Shown here: positions 9,543 through 17,679 of the stretch, one piece after another
Position numbering within the stretch: the stretch's first letter is position 1
Layout of the letters: the number at the start of each line of letters is the position of its first letter
Assembly (NCBI GenBank): GCA_036702975.1
Contig: DATNPX010000038.1
Coordinates: 104,827-168,826 of the forward strand
Reading direction: 5' to 3'
From: DATNPX01 sp036702975
GTDB taxonomy: Bacteria > Cyanobacteriota > Vampirovibrionia > Obscuribacterales > Obscuribacteraceae
DNA: 64,000 bases
Translations under genes and position numbers: made by a program
Notes under the pieces: generated by a model
What the model was told of the DNA's origin: nothing
Seen by the model: the letters and a program-made list of their open reading frames with translations, nothing else
Database searches by the model: none

Positions 9543-11090
9543 ATGGAACTCTTACCAGATACGCGCCTCCCTAGCAGCTGGCTACTCGAGCGCGCTATCT
9601 TTGTTGAGGAAACTCCAGATGCAGGTGGTTGCGGGGTATGTTTAAGCGGCGTCGAACCTGGACCCCAAATGAAATCGAGTGCCGGTTTCAGGTTAACCAC
9701 AGTTCCAGTAGACAAGGAATTAAAATTCACATGCATCTTACGCGGTAGCAGATGCGGGCAGACATTGCGCGTTAATGCATTCGCCTGGAACTCCAGTTCC
9801 AAGTTGCGTATGGAGTCAACTTCTTTAGTGTCTGTTGAACATCGTAGCTGGACAACATTTAGTTGCACATATGTTGTTCCAGAAGATGTCTCCATGCTGA
9901 CCATTTGGATCATCAACCGTTCAGTGCAATCCGCCTACGTAGCACGAGCGAGCCTTGAACTTGGTGCTACCCCTAAATTTGCCAGAGTTTACAGCAAAGA
10001 TTATTCGACTCCGTCCGATCCAAGGGCGATGAAGGTCATTGAAGCAAACTATAAAGCATGTGTGAGACCAATGAAAGAGGGCGGGCACGGGTCCGTAACG
10101 TTTCCCATTCCTGGACCATATAGAGACCAAGTTGCTCTAACCTTCGAAGTAAAAACTAAACCTAAAGCCGCTTTGCTCGATTATGAAATTCGAAAAAGAG
10201 ATGATGGTATCAACTGGATAGCTGAGGTGCGACTCGCTCCACCAAAGAAAGGTACAATCGTGAGCTGGAACTCTCTTGTACTGGTCAGGGGAATAGAGAA
10301 GCCAGTTCTTCCCAAAACAATAGCTAGCGCGACGCCCGAAACAGTACCTTGGTTGGTCAGTACAAAATGCGTACAAAGCGACGACGCGGAAATTAGAGCA
10401 AAGGCCGAAGACTTAGGACGTAATATCAATGATTTAGAAGCTTATGTACGGAACATTATTCGCTTCACGAGCACAAATCGAGGTGCCGGCAAAAAGTTTG
10501 ATTCGTTGGACGCGAAGACGGCCTTGGGAAGTGGCGGTTCCTGCACTAGCCGCGCTAATTTAGCAGCGGCCCTCCTCAGGGCAAGGGGAGTTCCTGCGCG
10601 CACTGTTGCGCACCTACCATCATGGATGCACGGTAAATTTTTTGAGCATTGGCTCGTTGAATATTGGCATCCGGGCGCAGGTTGGACCTGGATTGAACCA
10701 ACACTCAACCATTTTCAGCCGGCTCCAAATGAGGTGATCGTGCTTGCGGTATCGAGTTCGGATGACGAAAATTTATGCGACGATCCAATCCACTTGCGCT
10801 ACTTGATGCCTAGTGGCGCTTATCTTTCTGGGTGCGAGCTATCATCTGAATTAACAATGGGCTCGATTATGCGAAAGCGCAGTGGTCCAAACTTAGCATT
10901 CGAACAGTCAGAAATAAAGGGAACGTCAAAAGCATTGAGCAACCTGTTTGAGGCCGCGCTTCAACATTTTAATCAAATCGTTCAACAAAAAAACTCGATA
11001 GACCAGTCGCACGCTCATAGTGATCTCATTCGTGTTGCAGCGTGGAATGGTGAAGCTGATGAACTGGCTTCTTTGTTATTGGTTAGATAA
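9543..11090 (+). CDS. Transglutaminase-like cysteine peptidase-fold protein
   Basis: The gene encodes 515 aa with ATG at 9543; an in-frame TAA at 9531 rules out an upstream start. Residues ~1-145 look like a beta-rich carbohydrate-binding-type domain. The C-terminal half holds a transglutaminase core with Cys334 in GGSCTSRA, His369 in FEHWLVEYW and an acidic residue, Glu385, in WTWIEPT where Asp is usual. The arrangement matches the Cys-His-Asp triad of transglutaminase/protease-like proteins, though Glu at the third position may alter activity. No signal peptide is visible. It sits between remnants of toxin/immunity modules, so it may be cargo of that region or even an effector; that is inference. 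Confidence 0.75.
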   Translation: MELLPDTRLPSSWLLERAIFVEETPDAGGCGVCLSGVEPGPQMKSSAGFRLTTVPVDKELKFTCILRGSRCGQTLRVNAFAWNSSSKLRMESTSLVSVEHRSWTTFSCTYVVPEDVSMLTIWIINRSVQSAYVARASLELGATPKFARVYSKDYSTPSDPRAMKVIEANYKACVRPMKEGGHGSVTFPIPGPYRDQVALTFEVKTKPKAALLDYEIRKRDDGINWIAEVRLAPPKKGTIVSWNSLVLVRGIEKPVLPKTIASATPETVPWLVSTKCVQSDDAEIRAKAEDLGRNINDLEAYVRNIIRFTSTNRGAGKKFDSLDAKTALGSGGSCTSRANLAAALLRARGVPARTVAHLPSWMHGKFFEHWLVEYWHPGAGWTWIEPTLNHFQPAPNEVIVLAVSSSDDENLCDDPIHLRYLMPSGAYLSGCELSSELTMGSIMRKRSGPNLAFEQSEIKGTSKALSNLFEAALQHFNQIVQQKNSIDQSHAHSDLIRVAAWNGEADELASLLLVR

Positions 11091-11111
11091 AATGACTCTG
11101 TACTAGGGACT

Positions 11112-11237
11112 GTCGCAACAAACTTGGTGCTAAATTTCCGCTTGGTGCAAAGCAACTTGCCGATGCTCCAACTCCGACGGAACCAAGACCAAAGATCCAA
11201 CTTTGAAATCACCAACCAATTTTCTCTCGAGAATATA
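11112..11237 (+). repeat. Toxin-tail/immunity-start junction sequence, copy A
   Basis: This ~125-bp stretch is homologous to copies at 13150 and 24904. In one frame it encodes the tail PLGAKQLADAPTPTEP..., ending at a TGA near 11190. In another frame it runs into the start of a small gene (FEITNQFSLEN). The same tail pattern (PPGAKQIADSPTPTKP) ends the Rhs relic at 24997. I read it as the last residues of a lost toxin tip plus the first codons of its immunity gene, now joined to an unrelated downstream gene. Confidence 0.65.
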
Positions 11238-11240
11238 AAC

Positions 11241-11714
11241 ATGTGGCATCGTATCTTGGTTTGGCTGACTCTGGCAACGTTACTACAAATTCAGTTACCA
11301 GGCGGACAAGGACAAACCAAACCAGATAAAACGAATGAAACTCGGATGCAGGAACTGATAACGGATTTGGACCAATTTGCTAAGACGCATCAATTAAGCC
11401 ACGACGAATTATGGGAAACTCTGTTCGAGTTAGTAACAGAAAATCAGTGTAAGGGCAAAGCCGGCATAGGTATCCTGGGATTGAATAGGTTCGTGGATAC
11501 ACGCGATAAAGTCAATGCAGCGACTATTAATCACGTTCGCTGGACCGGAAAACCCTCGGGCGAAGCCGAAGCGCTCTTATTGAACGATAGTCGAATTGCC
11601 AAACCGGGAGACGACATTCCGCTCAATTCGATTTGCGTGGTTTTGTTTTCTTCAGATCACATAAGCATGATCGATTTCAAAAACAAGAAAACAGCAACCT
11701 ATAAGCGCTGGTGA
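11241..11714 (+). CDS. Secreted hypothetical protein, 157 aa
   Basis: I start at ATG 11241 because it opens a clear signal peptide (hydrophobic run VWLTLATLLQIQL, then GGQGQT). The longer frame from 11124 only reads through the repeated junction sequence A. The mature part has a helical segment ~30-75 and a beta-rich end (ICVVLFSSDHISMIDF). No family was recognised. Its codons begin 4 bp after the end of the recombined junction sequence, so its own promoter or upstream partner may have been lost. Confidence 0.65.
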   Translation: MWHRILVWLTLATLLQIQLPGGQGQTKPDKTNETRMQELITDLDQFAKTHQLSHDELWETLFELVTENQCKGKAGIGILGLNRFVDTRDKVNAATINHVRWTGKPSGEAEALLLNDSRIAKPGDDIPLNSICVVLFSSDHISMIDFKNKKTATYKRW

Positions 11715-11787
11715 TAGAAAGACTTGTCAAAAAAACGGGCACCCCAGTTTATTCTCGTCGCTAATCGGAGTGGCCGTTGTGTCACGC

Positions 11788-12249
11788 TCAAACCCAGTCA
11801 TTATAAAGCGCCATTGATGAAACCCACAAGGTCACTGCGATGTGAAACAACTGAACCGCCGATATAAGTAAAAAAAGAGCCAATCGTTCATGAAAAGCAA
11901 TGATTTGTCCCATGACAAGAAGTATTGCGATTACGCAGAATGTAAACAAAATACCGGACTGCCATTCCAAATGTGCAATCCGTTTTGAATAGTGAGCGGT
12001 CCACCAAACTGCGCCCCATATCATCATCGCCACTGTACAGACCCCGACTCCCCAGATGAAAAGATATCTCGAATCCGTCAACGGCGGGAGAGGGCAGTGA
12101 ACGATACAAATTGCCGCTATCAACAACAGCGGGATTGCTGGTAGCACAGAGCATACAACAGCTTGACACATCACATTTAAGATTGCGCTTAGTAAACGTT
12201 GCCACTGCATAAATGAACTCAAGCCAGCTTGATCTTCAAAGATAGGCAA
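11788..12249 (-). CDS. Small integral membrane protein with about four TM helices
   Basis: The ORF gives 153 aa from a TTG at 12249. ATG at 12210 would remove 13 residues and is equally possible. Four hydrophobic segments are visible: around AVVCSVLPAIPLLLIAAI, LFIWGVGVCTVAMMIWGAV, GILFTFCVIAILLVMG and ALFLLISAVQLFHIAVTL. Basic HYSKR sits in a loop. No family was recognised. It is alone on the minus strand in a plus-strand neighbourhood of toxin/immunity modules and could be a membrane-type immunity protein, which is speculative. Confidence 0.6.
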   Translation of the reverse strand: MPIFEDQAGLSSFMQWQRLLSAILNVMCQAVVCSVLPAIPLLLIAAICIVHCPLPPLTDSRYLFIWGVGVCTVAMMIWGAVWWTAHYSKRIAHLEWQSGILFTFCVIAILLVMGQIIAFHERLALFLLISAVQLFHIAVTLWVSSMALYNDWV

Positions 12250-12539
12250 TTTCTAAAATGTAGTGAAATCTCCAGCAACACTTTTTCAAGTGTGCTGATA
12301 TCTGCTTAAGCACACCGCACGAATCGACAACGCCCCAAGCAGGCCTAGGAAGTTAGCGCAAATCTGGTTTGGCGGATTCCATACTCGAGGAATTGTGGAT
12401 CCAGGTTGAGTGAAGGTCTGCTAGTATTGCCGTCCAACGTAAACATGCAGTTCCAAACATGAATGTATACAATCAACAAGACGCACCACTCTCGTTCCTC
12501 ATACAAGCAATAAGTACTAGTTCCATCTGAGGTACAGAC

Positions 12540-13085
12540 ATGGAAATTAAGCTGAGTGATTTCAATCCGCCTCTCCTTTCTGACTTGCGATTTTTTTTGT
12601 ATGACCCTGTTCAGCTAGCTTCCGTGGAGCGAGTCGCAAAGAACAGCGAAGATGCAATGTACTACTCAGCAGGATGGGGCAGTAATATTTCGATAAAAAG
12701 GGTCAAGTCGCGATTCGCGGCAATATATGTGGATGAACGCGCCATAAAGACGGTCGTCGGAGATGTTCAGACCACCTTGAATGAAGAGATGCGCGCAACG
12801 GTTTCAACGAGTTGGCCAGCAGACAAGGCCTTCAGATTGTGCGAAGGGACTCGGGAAATCATTTTTGTTGAGTACGTACATCCCGTTGATTACGGCGGCG
12901 AGACAGACTTGCTTGAACACATCGCGGGTGTCGTGAACGATCCAAACGGACTGAAGAAGTTTGCCTATCAATGGTCAGCAATGTTGTCTGGAAGAACTAG
13001 AGCTTCGACCAGAGCTGGTTTGACGGATTCGATAGTCGAGAAAATTGTGGATCCGTTTGATGTCAGTCGTGATGTGAGTAACTAA
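12540..13085 (+). CDS. Hypothetical cytosolic protein, 181 aa
   Basis: ATG 12540 is preceded by a TGAGGTACAGAC Shine-Dalgarno context. The protein is soluble, with no signal peptide or membrane segment. An N-terminal LLSDLRFFLYDPVQL and a beta-rich middle (FAAIYVDERAIKTVVGDVQTTL) are visible. No family was recognised. It lies between orphan module remnants, so an orphan immunity role is plausible but unproven. Confidence 0.6.
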   Translation: MEIKLSDFNPPLLSDLRFFLYDPVQLASVERVAKNSEDAMYYSAGWGSNISIKRVKSRFAAIYVDERAIKTVVGDVQTTLNEEMRATVSTSWPADKAFRLCEGTREIIFVEYVHPVDYGGETDLLEHIAGVVNDPNGLKKFAYQWSAMLSGRTRASTRAGLTDSIVEKIVDPFDVSRDVSN

Positions 13086-13149
13086 TTTTGCGGTTGAAAC
13101 GAATGTCATCAAAGAAGAATGTTTAGGTATCCAGCACTGTTAATTGACG

Positions 13150-13332
13150 ACAGTCCAACCCGACGAAACCAAATCAAAAAAATTGAGCTTTGAAATGACA
13201 AACCGACTTTCTCTCGAGGATTCTATATCGGCGCTCTACGTAACATTCTCGAAGTATTCCAGCTGGAAGAGCGACAAAATGAGTTTGGGCGACGTCACTT
13301 TGTCACAGGTTTACGCGCTTAAGAACAAGCGG
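13150..13332 (+). pseudogene. Junction sequence copy B: immunity-gene start fragment
   Basis: About 183 bp match 24962-25143 closely. The first part encodes a degraded toxin tail (DDSPT... then KKIEL stop, with a 1-bp shift). From ATG 13195 it encodes the first ~46 residues of the immunity-like family seen intact at 25006 (LSLEDSISALY, SKYSSWKSDK, SLGDVTLS). Homology stops after AAGCGG at 13332; what follows in frame to 13578 is unrelated. It is a truncated gene start left by recombination. Confidence 0.7.
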
Positions 13333-13438
13333 TCTATTCTAGGAACGAATTCGCCATCGTTTGGTGAAACGAAGACGATTTTTTGCGAGATTGATTTATG
13401 CATAGATGCTGCTCTTGTCACCAATTTCGGGTTCAGAT

Positions 13439-13677
13439 ATGCTCTCTCTGATTACAATCAAAAGGATCCGTTCCAGGTTAGTACTGGTAAGCCTCATAGT
13501 GCTTTTGCTTTCTATTGGCTTGCTTATTGCAGATTTCCTGTTTCCGAGGCAAGATCTCGATCATCTGCCGGTTGGTGAAAAGCTAAGGTCTATCGAATCG
13601 CCCGATAGAAATTACGTTCTAACAACATATATTTGCGCCGGTGACCTCTCCGACTTTGCCGTTAGAGCCGAAGTTTC
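13439..13677 (+). pseudogene. DUF5412-family membrane-anchored protein, N-terminal part, split by IS66
   Basis: From ATG 13439 the product has a basic N-terminus, one strong membrane anchor (LVLVSLIVLLLSIGLLIADF), then LPVGEKL and SPDRNYVLTTY typical of DUF5412 proteins. The frame is cut at 13677 by an IS66 element. Removing the element and one copy of the 8-bp duplication joins GAA GTT TCA in frame to 16514-16675, which carries the missing C-terminal KNIYWEY, KWIDRKTV and YDFR motifs. The insertion is therefore the sole obvious lesion and looks recent. Confidence 0.85.
13670..13677 (+). repeat. IS66 target-site duplication, left copy (GAAGTTTC)
   Basis: GAAGTTTC directly abuts the left terminal repeat and recurs at 16514-16521 directly outside the right terminal repeat. 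Eight base pairs is the duplication length known for IS66-family transposition. Confidence 0.95.
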
Positions 13678-13702
13678 GTAAACGCACCAGAATCACCATC
13701 TT
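13678..13702 (+). repeat. IS66 left terminal inverted repeat
   Basis: Begins GTAAACGCACCAG and pairs with 16489-16513 in inverted orientation with two mismatches. IS66-family ends commonly begin with GTAA. Confidence 0.9.
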
Positions 13703-13781
13703 CACGGAACGAGTTTTGTGCGGTTAGATGTTGAGGTTGGCGACGAACGGAAGCGTGTATTCCAGGAAGGGCAGGGCGCAA

Positions 13782-14387
13782 ATGAGAGCAGTTAACGAAC
13801 ACGGGAGGCGCGCCTACAAACCGCGGGCGGTGAATGAAGAGAAGGAAAGAAAGTGGCGGAGTGTTTTTGACCGTTTTCATAGAAGCACACTACCGTTCAA
13901 GAAGTTTTGTGCACAAGAAAACATCTCTCCTAATACTTTTCAATATTGGCGACGAGAGTTGCGCAAACGGGACGAGACTCGTGGTATCACTTCAATGATC
14001 TTCAAAGGAGATAACCGTCCATCTAACTTGCAGCAAAATGTGGACTACTGGTTGGAAATCATCAAAGCAGTAAATGCACACAATGGAAGTGTGCGAAGCT
14101 ATTGCCGCATTCATGGTATTGCATCTGGAAGCTTGCACTTCTGGGAGAAGCGATTGAAAGAGATGAAGTTGACAAAGGGCATATGCAAGGAGCGACCGGT
14201 GTCGAATTCACAGTTTGTGCCTGTGCAGGTGCTGGATGACCATCCGCAGTTACCGGAAAACGGAGCCGTCGAAGCTTCACATCAGCGCATTGAAATTAAG
14301 CGAAGCGACGGACTAGTCGTGTCTCTGCCATCATCGACAAGCGCTCATTTCCTCATTCAATTGGTCAACGGTTTTACGCCGTCTTGA
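13782..14387 (+). CDS. tnpA: IS66 accessory protein TnpA-like, duplicated HTH
   Basis: The gene encodes ~201 aa from ATG 13782, chosen for the AGGAAGGGCAGGG stretch before it; ATG 13728 would add 18 residues. Two similar helical segments are present (FKKFCAQENISPNTFQYWRR and SVRSYCRIHGIASGSLHFW), a duplicated HTH-type DNA-binding unit. The C-terminus (IEIKRSDGLVVSLP, then a helix) is typical of IS66 TnpA proteins. The family is known to be needed for transposition with TnpB and TnpC. Here it is convergent with tnpC (48 bp between stops), unlike the canonical A-B-C operon, so it must have its own promoter near the left end. Confidence 0.8.
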   Translation: MRAVNEHGRRAYKPRAVNEEKERKWRSVFDRFHRSTLPFKKFCAQENISPNTFQYWRRELRKRDETRGITSMIFKGDNRPSNLQQNVDYWLEIIKAVNAHNGSVRSYCRIHGIASGSLHFWEKRLKEMKLTKGICKERPVSNSQFVPVQVLDDHPQLPENGAVEASHQRIEIKRSDGLVVSLPSSTSAHFLIQLVNGFTPS

Positions 14388-14435
14388 CCTTCAATGGAAC
14401 AACACACGCTGCCATTGCAGTTTTCCCTTCAGCGA

Positions 14436-15980
14436 TTAATCGATGGGGTTCTGATTCACCCACTTGTCTGGCAGTAGGTTGTCAACGCACTCGACACCGT
14501 TGCCCAAGCGGATGAAGATGTCCCTTAAATACAGGAACGGATTCACACCAAGCCGCTTGCACGAATTCACCAGGCTCGCATGAACGCTGGCTGTTTCAAG
14601 CGCTTCTTCGCTGCCAACGTGCAACCAGCTCTTGCGACCCAAAGCTATTGGCCTTATCGCGTTCTCCACTAGATTCGTGTCCGGTCTCAAACAAGCATGC
14701 TGCGTAAACAAGCAGAGATTCTCCCAGCGGGGCAGCGCATAATTTATAGCTATTCCAAGTGTTGATTTTGGCGGCGTTTTGATTTGCCATTCCCTGAATA
14801 GCTCTTTCATGCGGTTCAATATCGGCAGCGATTCTGCTTGCCTCAACTGCAGGATATGCTCTGCTGAAGCGCCCTGTAGCTCCCTCTCAATCCTATACAG
14901 CTCACTAAACATGGCCAGCACAATTCCAGACTTCGTCTTGTCATATTTAAGTGACTGCTCGATCTTTCGCCTCAAGTGAACAAGACAATTCGCATGTCGC
15001 TCTCGTGCAAACCAATCGTATCCACCATAGCCATCTGTTAGTAGAAGATTCGAATAATCCCGCAGATACGCTTGCGGTCTCGCCTTTGTTCTGTCCGGCT
15101 GGATGTCGTAAAGCACATAAGGGTGCCTCTCGTCACCAAAGTATGTCCAACTGTACCCCTGCTTGCTGTTCTTCGGCAACCGATTCTTATCCAAAAAAAG
15201 TACAGGCGTTTCATCAGCCTGAATTACTTCGCCTTGAAGAAGCAGCTCGTGCATTCGCTCGACTACTGGTTTCGCAGCCTGAGCACTCATGTCCAACCAT
15301 CTCCCCATGCTTGAGCGAGATACTTCTACTCCTTCTCTTTGATACATCTGTTCCTGCCGATACAATGGCAGATGATCTGCATTTTTCGCTGTCGAGATCT
15401 GCGCAATCAATCCTTCCGTTGGTTTGCCACCACTGTGAATCTGCTCGGGTCTCTTTCCTTCTACTACCCCTTCCTGGCAGACGCGGCAAGCAAACTTGTG
15501 CGTGACGTGTTGAATGACTCGGAAACTTGCCGGCACATAGTCCAACTGCTCAACAATCTCTTTGCCTATTTCGACTTTCTTGGCATTGCAGCCGCCACAA
15601 ATCATCTCTTCCTCGCTTGGATAATAATCCCGAGGGATTCTCAAAAGGCTTGTCTTAAGCGGCTTACGCCCTCCTCCTCCATTCTTCGCCCCTGAGTTCG
15701 CATTGCTTGCTTTCTCGTCTCCGCTTTCAATGTCGGTGGTCTTCTTCCGCTCAAGCATCTCCTCAAGTTCTTGAGCAAACAATTGCAGTTGTCCAGAAGA
15801 TAATTTCTCCGAGCTGCGACCATATTTCTCACGCAGGAGATTGTGCAACCGCTGCTTCAAGTAACCAATGTCCGCACCCTGTTTCTCAACAAGCTCAATC
15901 AGCTCCCTGATAAGAGCATGGCAATTCTCAAGCTCGAGCGGCATTTTCAAGTCTTGCTTGGTAGCACCTTCAGTTCGCAT
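14436..15980 (-). CDS. tnpC: IS66 family transposase TnpC
   Basis: About 514 aa. I prefer ATG 15980, which has GGGGAAATA in front, over the TTG at 16022. N-terminal coiled coil (leucine-rich, ~15-80), then an LREKYGRSSEKL motif, a zinc-finger-like Cys pair (CGGCNAKK) with a second (CRVCQEG), and the DDE core: Asp in IQADETPV, Asp in LLTDGYGGY and Glu in NLVENAIRP. A C-terminal IS66 domain (GVNPFLYLRDIF) is present. Length and all motifs are those of a complete transposase. Confidence 0.95.
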   Translation of the reverse strand: MRTEGATKQDLKMPLELENCHALIRELIELVEKQGADIGYLKQRLHNLLREKYGRSSEKLSSGQLQLFAQELEEMLERKKTTDIESGDEKASNANSGAKNGGGGRKPLKTSLLRIPRDYYPSEEEMICGGCNAKKVEIGKEIVEQLDYVPASFRVIQHVTHKFACRVCQEGVVEGKRPEQIHSGGKPTEGLIAQISTAKNADHLPLYRQEQMYQREGVEVSRSSMGRWLDMSAQAAKPVVERMHELLLQGEVIQADETPVLFLDKNRLPKNSKQGYSWTYFGDERHPYVLYDIQPDRTKARPQAYLRDYSNLLLTDGYGGYDWFARERHANCLVHLRRKIEQSLKYDKTKSGIVLAMFSELYRIERELQGASAEHILQLRQAESLPILNRMKELFREWQIKTPPKSTLGIAINYALPRWENLCLFTQHACLRPDTNLVENAIRPIALGRKSWLHVGSEEALETASVHASLVNSCKRLGVNPFLYLRDIFIRLGNGVECVDNLLPDKWVNQNPID

Positions 15981-16060
15981 TATTTCCCCGGTTGACGCAG
16001 GGAAATTATACCACGACTCCAAATGTCATAGCGCACGCCTGTAGTATCACTAGTGGTGCC

Positions 16061-16387
16061 TTAAACACTCTTTTGCAAAGACCGAAGATCAATGCCCTCT
16101 ATAATCATTCGCAAAGCACTTCGCGTAATCTGCGCCGTACGCGTTTCGCCGTTCGGAAATTGAAAACGCCCTTCCTGCAAGCGCTTATTCCACACCGCAA
16201 AACCATTGTGGTGCCAGTAGAATATCTTGACGCTGTCACGCCTCTTGCTTTGAAATACAAATAGTTTTCCCGATAGCGGCTCTTCCCCCAGGGCGTCCCT
16301 CACAATTCCAGACAAGCCGTTCACTCCTTTCCTCATATCAACCGGCTCTGTGCAAAGAAGTATTTGAATCTGTTCCGGTACAAGCAT
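16061..16387 (-). CDS. tnpB: IS66 family accessory protein TnpB (Orf2)
   Basis: 109 aa from ATG 16387 with a strong AGGAGAAAGG Shine-Dalgarno. The family signatures EPVDMRKGVNGL, GKLFVFQSKRRDSVKI and FYWHHNGFAVWNKRL are present, and the length is typical. It lies 80 bp upstream of tnpC on the same strand and is probably co-transcribed with it from the right end of the element. Confidence 0.95.
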   Translation of the reverse strand: MLVPEQIQILLCTEPVDMRKGVNGLSGIVRDALGEEPLSGKLFVFQSKRRDSVKIFYWHHNGFAVWNKRLQEGRFQFPNGETRTAQITRSALRMIIEGIDLRSLQKSV

Positions 16388-16488
16388 AGAAATTCCTTTC
16401 TCCTGAATGATGCAAGTTGACTGTTTTCTGCCGCCGCTGGCGGTGCCTCCTCTCGCAAACAATCATCGCTCGCTTTCAACTGGCTCGC

Positions 16489-16513
16489 AAGATGGTTATT
16501 CTGGTTCGTTTAC
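16489..16513 (-). repeat. IS66 right terminal inverted repeat
   Basis: On the minus strand it begins GTAAACGAACCAG and is the partner of 13678-13702. Confidence 0.9.
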
Positions 16514-16675
16514 GAAGTTTCAAGCTCCGGTAATTGGATATCTCGCCCCAAGAATATTTATTGGGAATACCACAGTCGCGATGCTACGGTGAAATGGATC
16601 GATCGAAAAACTGTTCAAATCAATGACAAGATCTTGAACGTCGAGCATGATCGTTACGATTTCCGGTATCCGTGA
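16514..16675 (+). pseudogene. DUF5412-family protein, C-terminal part displaced by IS66
   Basis: The stretch reads in frame from the target duplication: SSSGNWISRPKNIYWEYH, VKWIDRKTVQIND and YDFRYP stop. These are the conserved C-terminal DUF5412 motifs missing from 13439-13677. The first eight bases (16514-16521) are the second target-site copy. It has no start of its own. Confidence 0.85.
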
Positions 16676-16735
16676 AAATATGTAAGAGGTAGTAAATCCT
16701 TTTGCGATAATTCGCCACCCGGAACTTTGTTTAAA

Positions 16736-16846
16736 ATGGTGATAGCCTTACTTGCTAGCAACACATTTGCCGTTCGATCCACTGGCGAAGCGCCGAAGAC
16801 GATGCTTAAGCAGACTAATCAAACGAACTATTGGAATGCGCAATGA
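16736..16846 (+). CDS. 36-codon ORF overlapping the CPCC gene (doubtful)
   Basis: MVIALLASNTFAV... looks like a shortened hydrophobic leader followed by a polar tail. Its stop overlaps the next start as ATGA (16843-16846), which is typical of translational coupling. It may be a leader peptide or the remnant of a larger secreted gene. No Shine-Dalgarno is clear. Confidence 0.3.
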   Translation: MVIALLASNTFAVRSTGEAPKTMLKQTNQTNYWNAQ

Positions 16847-17052
16847 TTGATGAAAATAATCAAAAATCTAATTCGCGTCTTCCGTGCATGTGCTGTGGAC
16901 ACCCCACCATTCTCGAAAGAGGCAGCTACGAAATCTGCGAAGTTTGTAATTGGGAAGACGACCCGGTTCAAGCGAACTACCCAGACATGTCTGGCGGAGC
17001 GAACGAGGAAAGCTTGAATGAAGCAAAAGCTACCTTCTTTCGTAACAAGTAA
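16843..17052 (+). CDS. Cysteine-rich CPCC-family protein
   Basis: 69 aa from ATG 16843. The core LPCMCCGHPTI, a YEICEVCNWEDD pair and the end GGANEESLNEAK match the CPCC family of small zinc-ribbon-like proteins, with CMCC in place of CPCC. Four cysteines in two pairs could bind zinc. Such proteins are frequent as orphan immunity genes in rhs and contact-dependent toxin regions. The next gene starts 45 bp downstream on the same strand. Confidence 0.75.
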   Translation: MIDENNQKSNSRLPCMCCGHPTILERGSYEICEVCNWEDDPVQANYPDMSGGANEESLNEAKATFFRNK

Positions 17053-17097
17053 CTGCGTATTGCGGGATGCAGTAGTGTGACTTGGAGGACAGATACG

Positions 17098-17631
17098 ATG
17101 GACCATAAGCAAAACACGGACGCATCTGTGCCCAGTGAAGAAGATTGGGGCGACTGGGAATCTGATATGGAGCAGGAATATGCACATAGCAGGTTCGCAG
17201 GAAAATCGTTAGAAGACGCTCGGCCACTATTCGAAAGTTCGATTCTCGGATGTGCGGAAAATATTGCCTACATGCCAGAGGTGCCGTTTCGATACTATAT
17301 TTTCGGCTTTAGAGATTACGTCATGGATCCGCGCCGCTTTCAGTGCATGAGTGCTGATGATTCTGACGGTCCTAGCGCATTTCTAAAGCTTCTTGTTTCC
17401 ACGCTTCGGGACCAACCGGCGCGGATTTTACCGGTTATGAATGAACTCCTCCCGGTCGCCGAATTCGTCGCAAAGAATCAGGATAAATATGAAGCGACCG
17501 AGAAGATTTACGGTTCTTTCGATCTGCTGCTTACCGAGATCAAGTCCTTGTACAACGAGGCAAGGAGTGCGGATTTAGCGGAACAAAGGCCGACTGTGAT
17601 AATTTTGCCGCAAAATCCAGATCGTCGATGA
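17098..17631 (+). CDS. Immunity-like hypothetical protein, 177 aa
   Basis: I prefer ATG 17098, which has TTGGAGGACAG upstream, over the 17077 start. The protein is soluble and acidic at the N-terminus (EEDWGDWESDMEQEYAH), with a conserved-looking PFRYYIFGFRDYVM segment and helical C-terminal half (VAKNQDKYEATEKIYGSF). I recognise the pattern from unnamed proteins in toxin/immunity neighbourhoods but cannot name a family. Confidence 0.65.
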   Translation: MDHKQNTDASVPSEEDWGDWESDMEQEYAHSRFAGKSLEDARPLFESSILGCAENIAYMPEVPFRYYIFGFRDYVMDPRRFQCMSADDSDGPSAFLKLLVSTLRDQPARILPVMNELLPVAEFVAKNQDKYEATEKIYGSFDLLLTEIKSLYNEARSADLAEQRPTVIILPQNPDRR

Positions 17632-17679
17632 GAGGACGGCTCGCGACTCTATTCCCGGACCACGATTGCCTTGATTGCG

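Larger units (their letters stand above)
13678..16513. mobile_element. Complete IS66-family insertion sequence, 2836 bp
   Basis: The ends are inverted repeats: left 13678-13702 begins GTAAACGCACCAGAATCACC; right 16489-16513, read in reverse complement, begins GTAAACGAACCAGAATAACC. They match at 23 of 25 positions. Both flanks carry GAAGTTTC. Inside are tnpB and tnpC on the minus strand and a TnpA-like gene on the plus strand, convergent with tnpC. All three frames are open, so the element looks functional. In most IS66 elements tnpA, tnpB and tnpC point the same way; the flipped tnpA is unusual. Confidence 0.95.

Noticed and set aside
14951..15505. 184-aa plus-strand ORF inside the IS66 transposase
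   Set aside because: Antisense shadow of tnpC.
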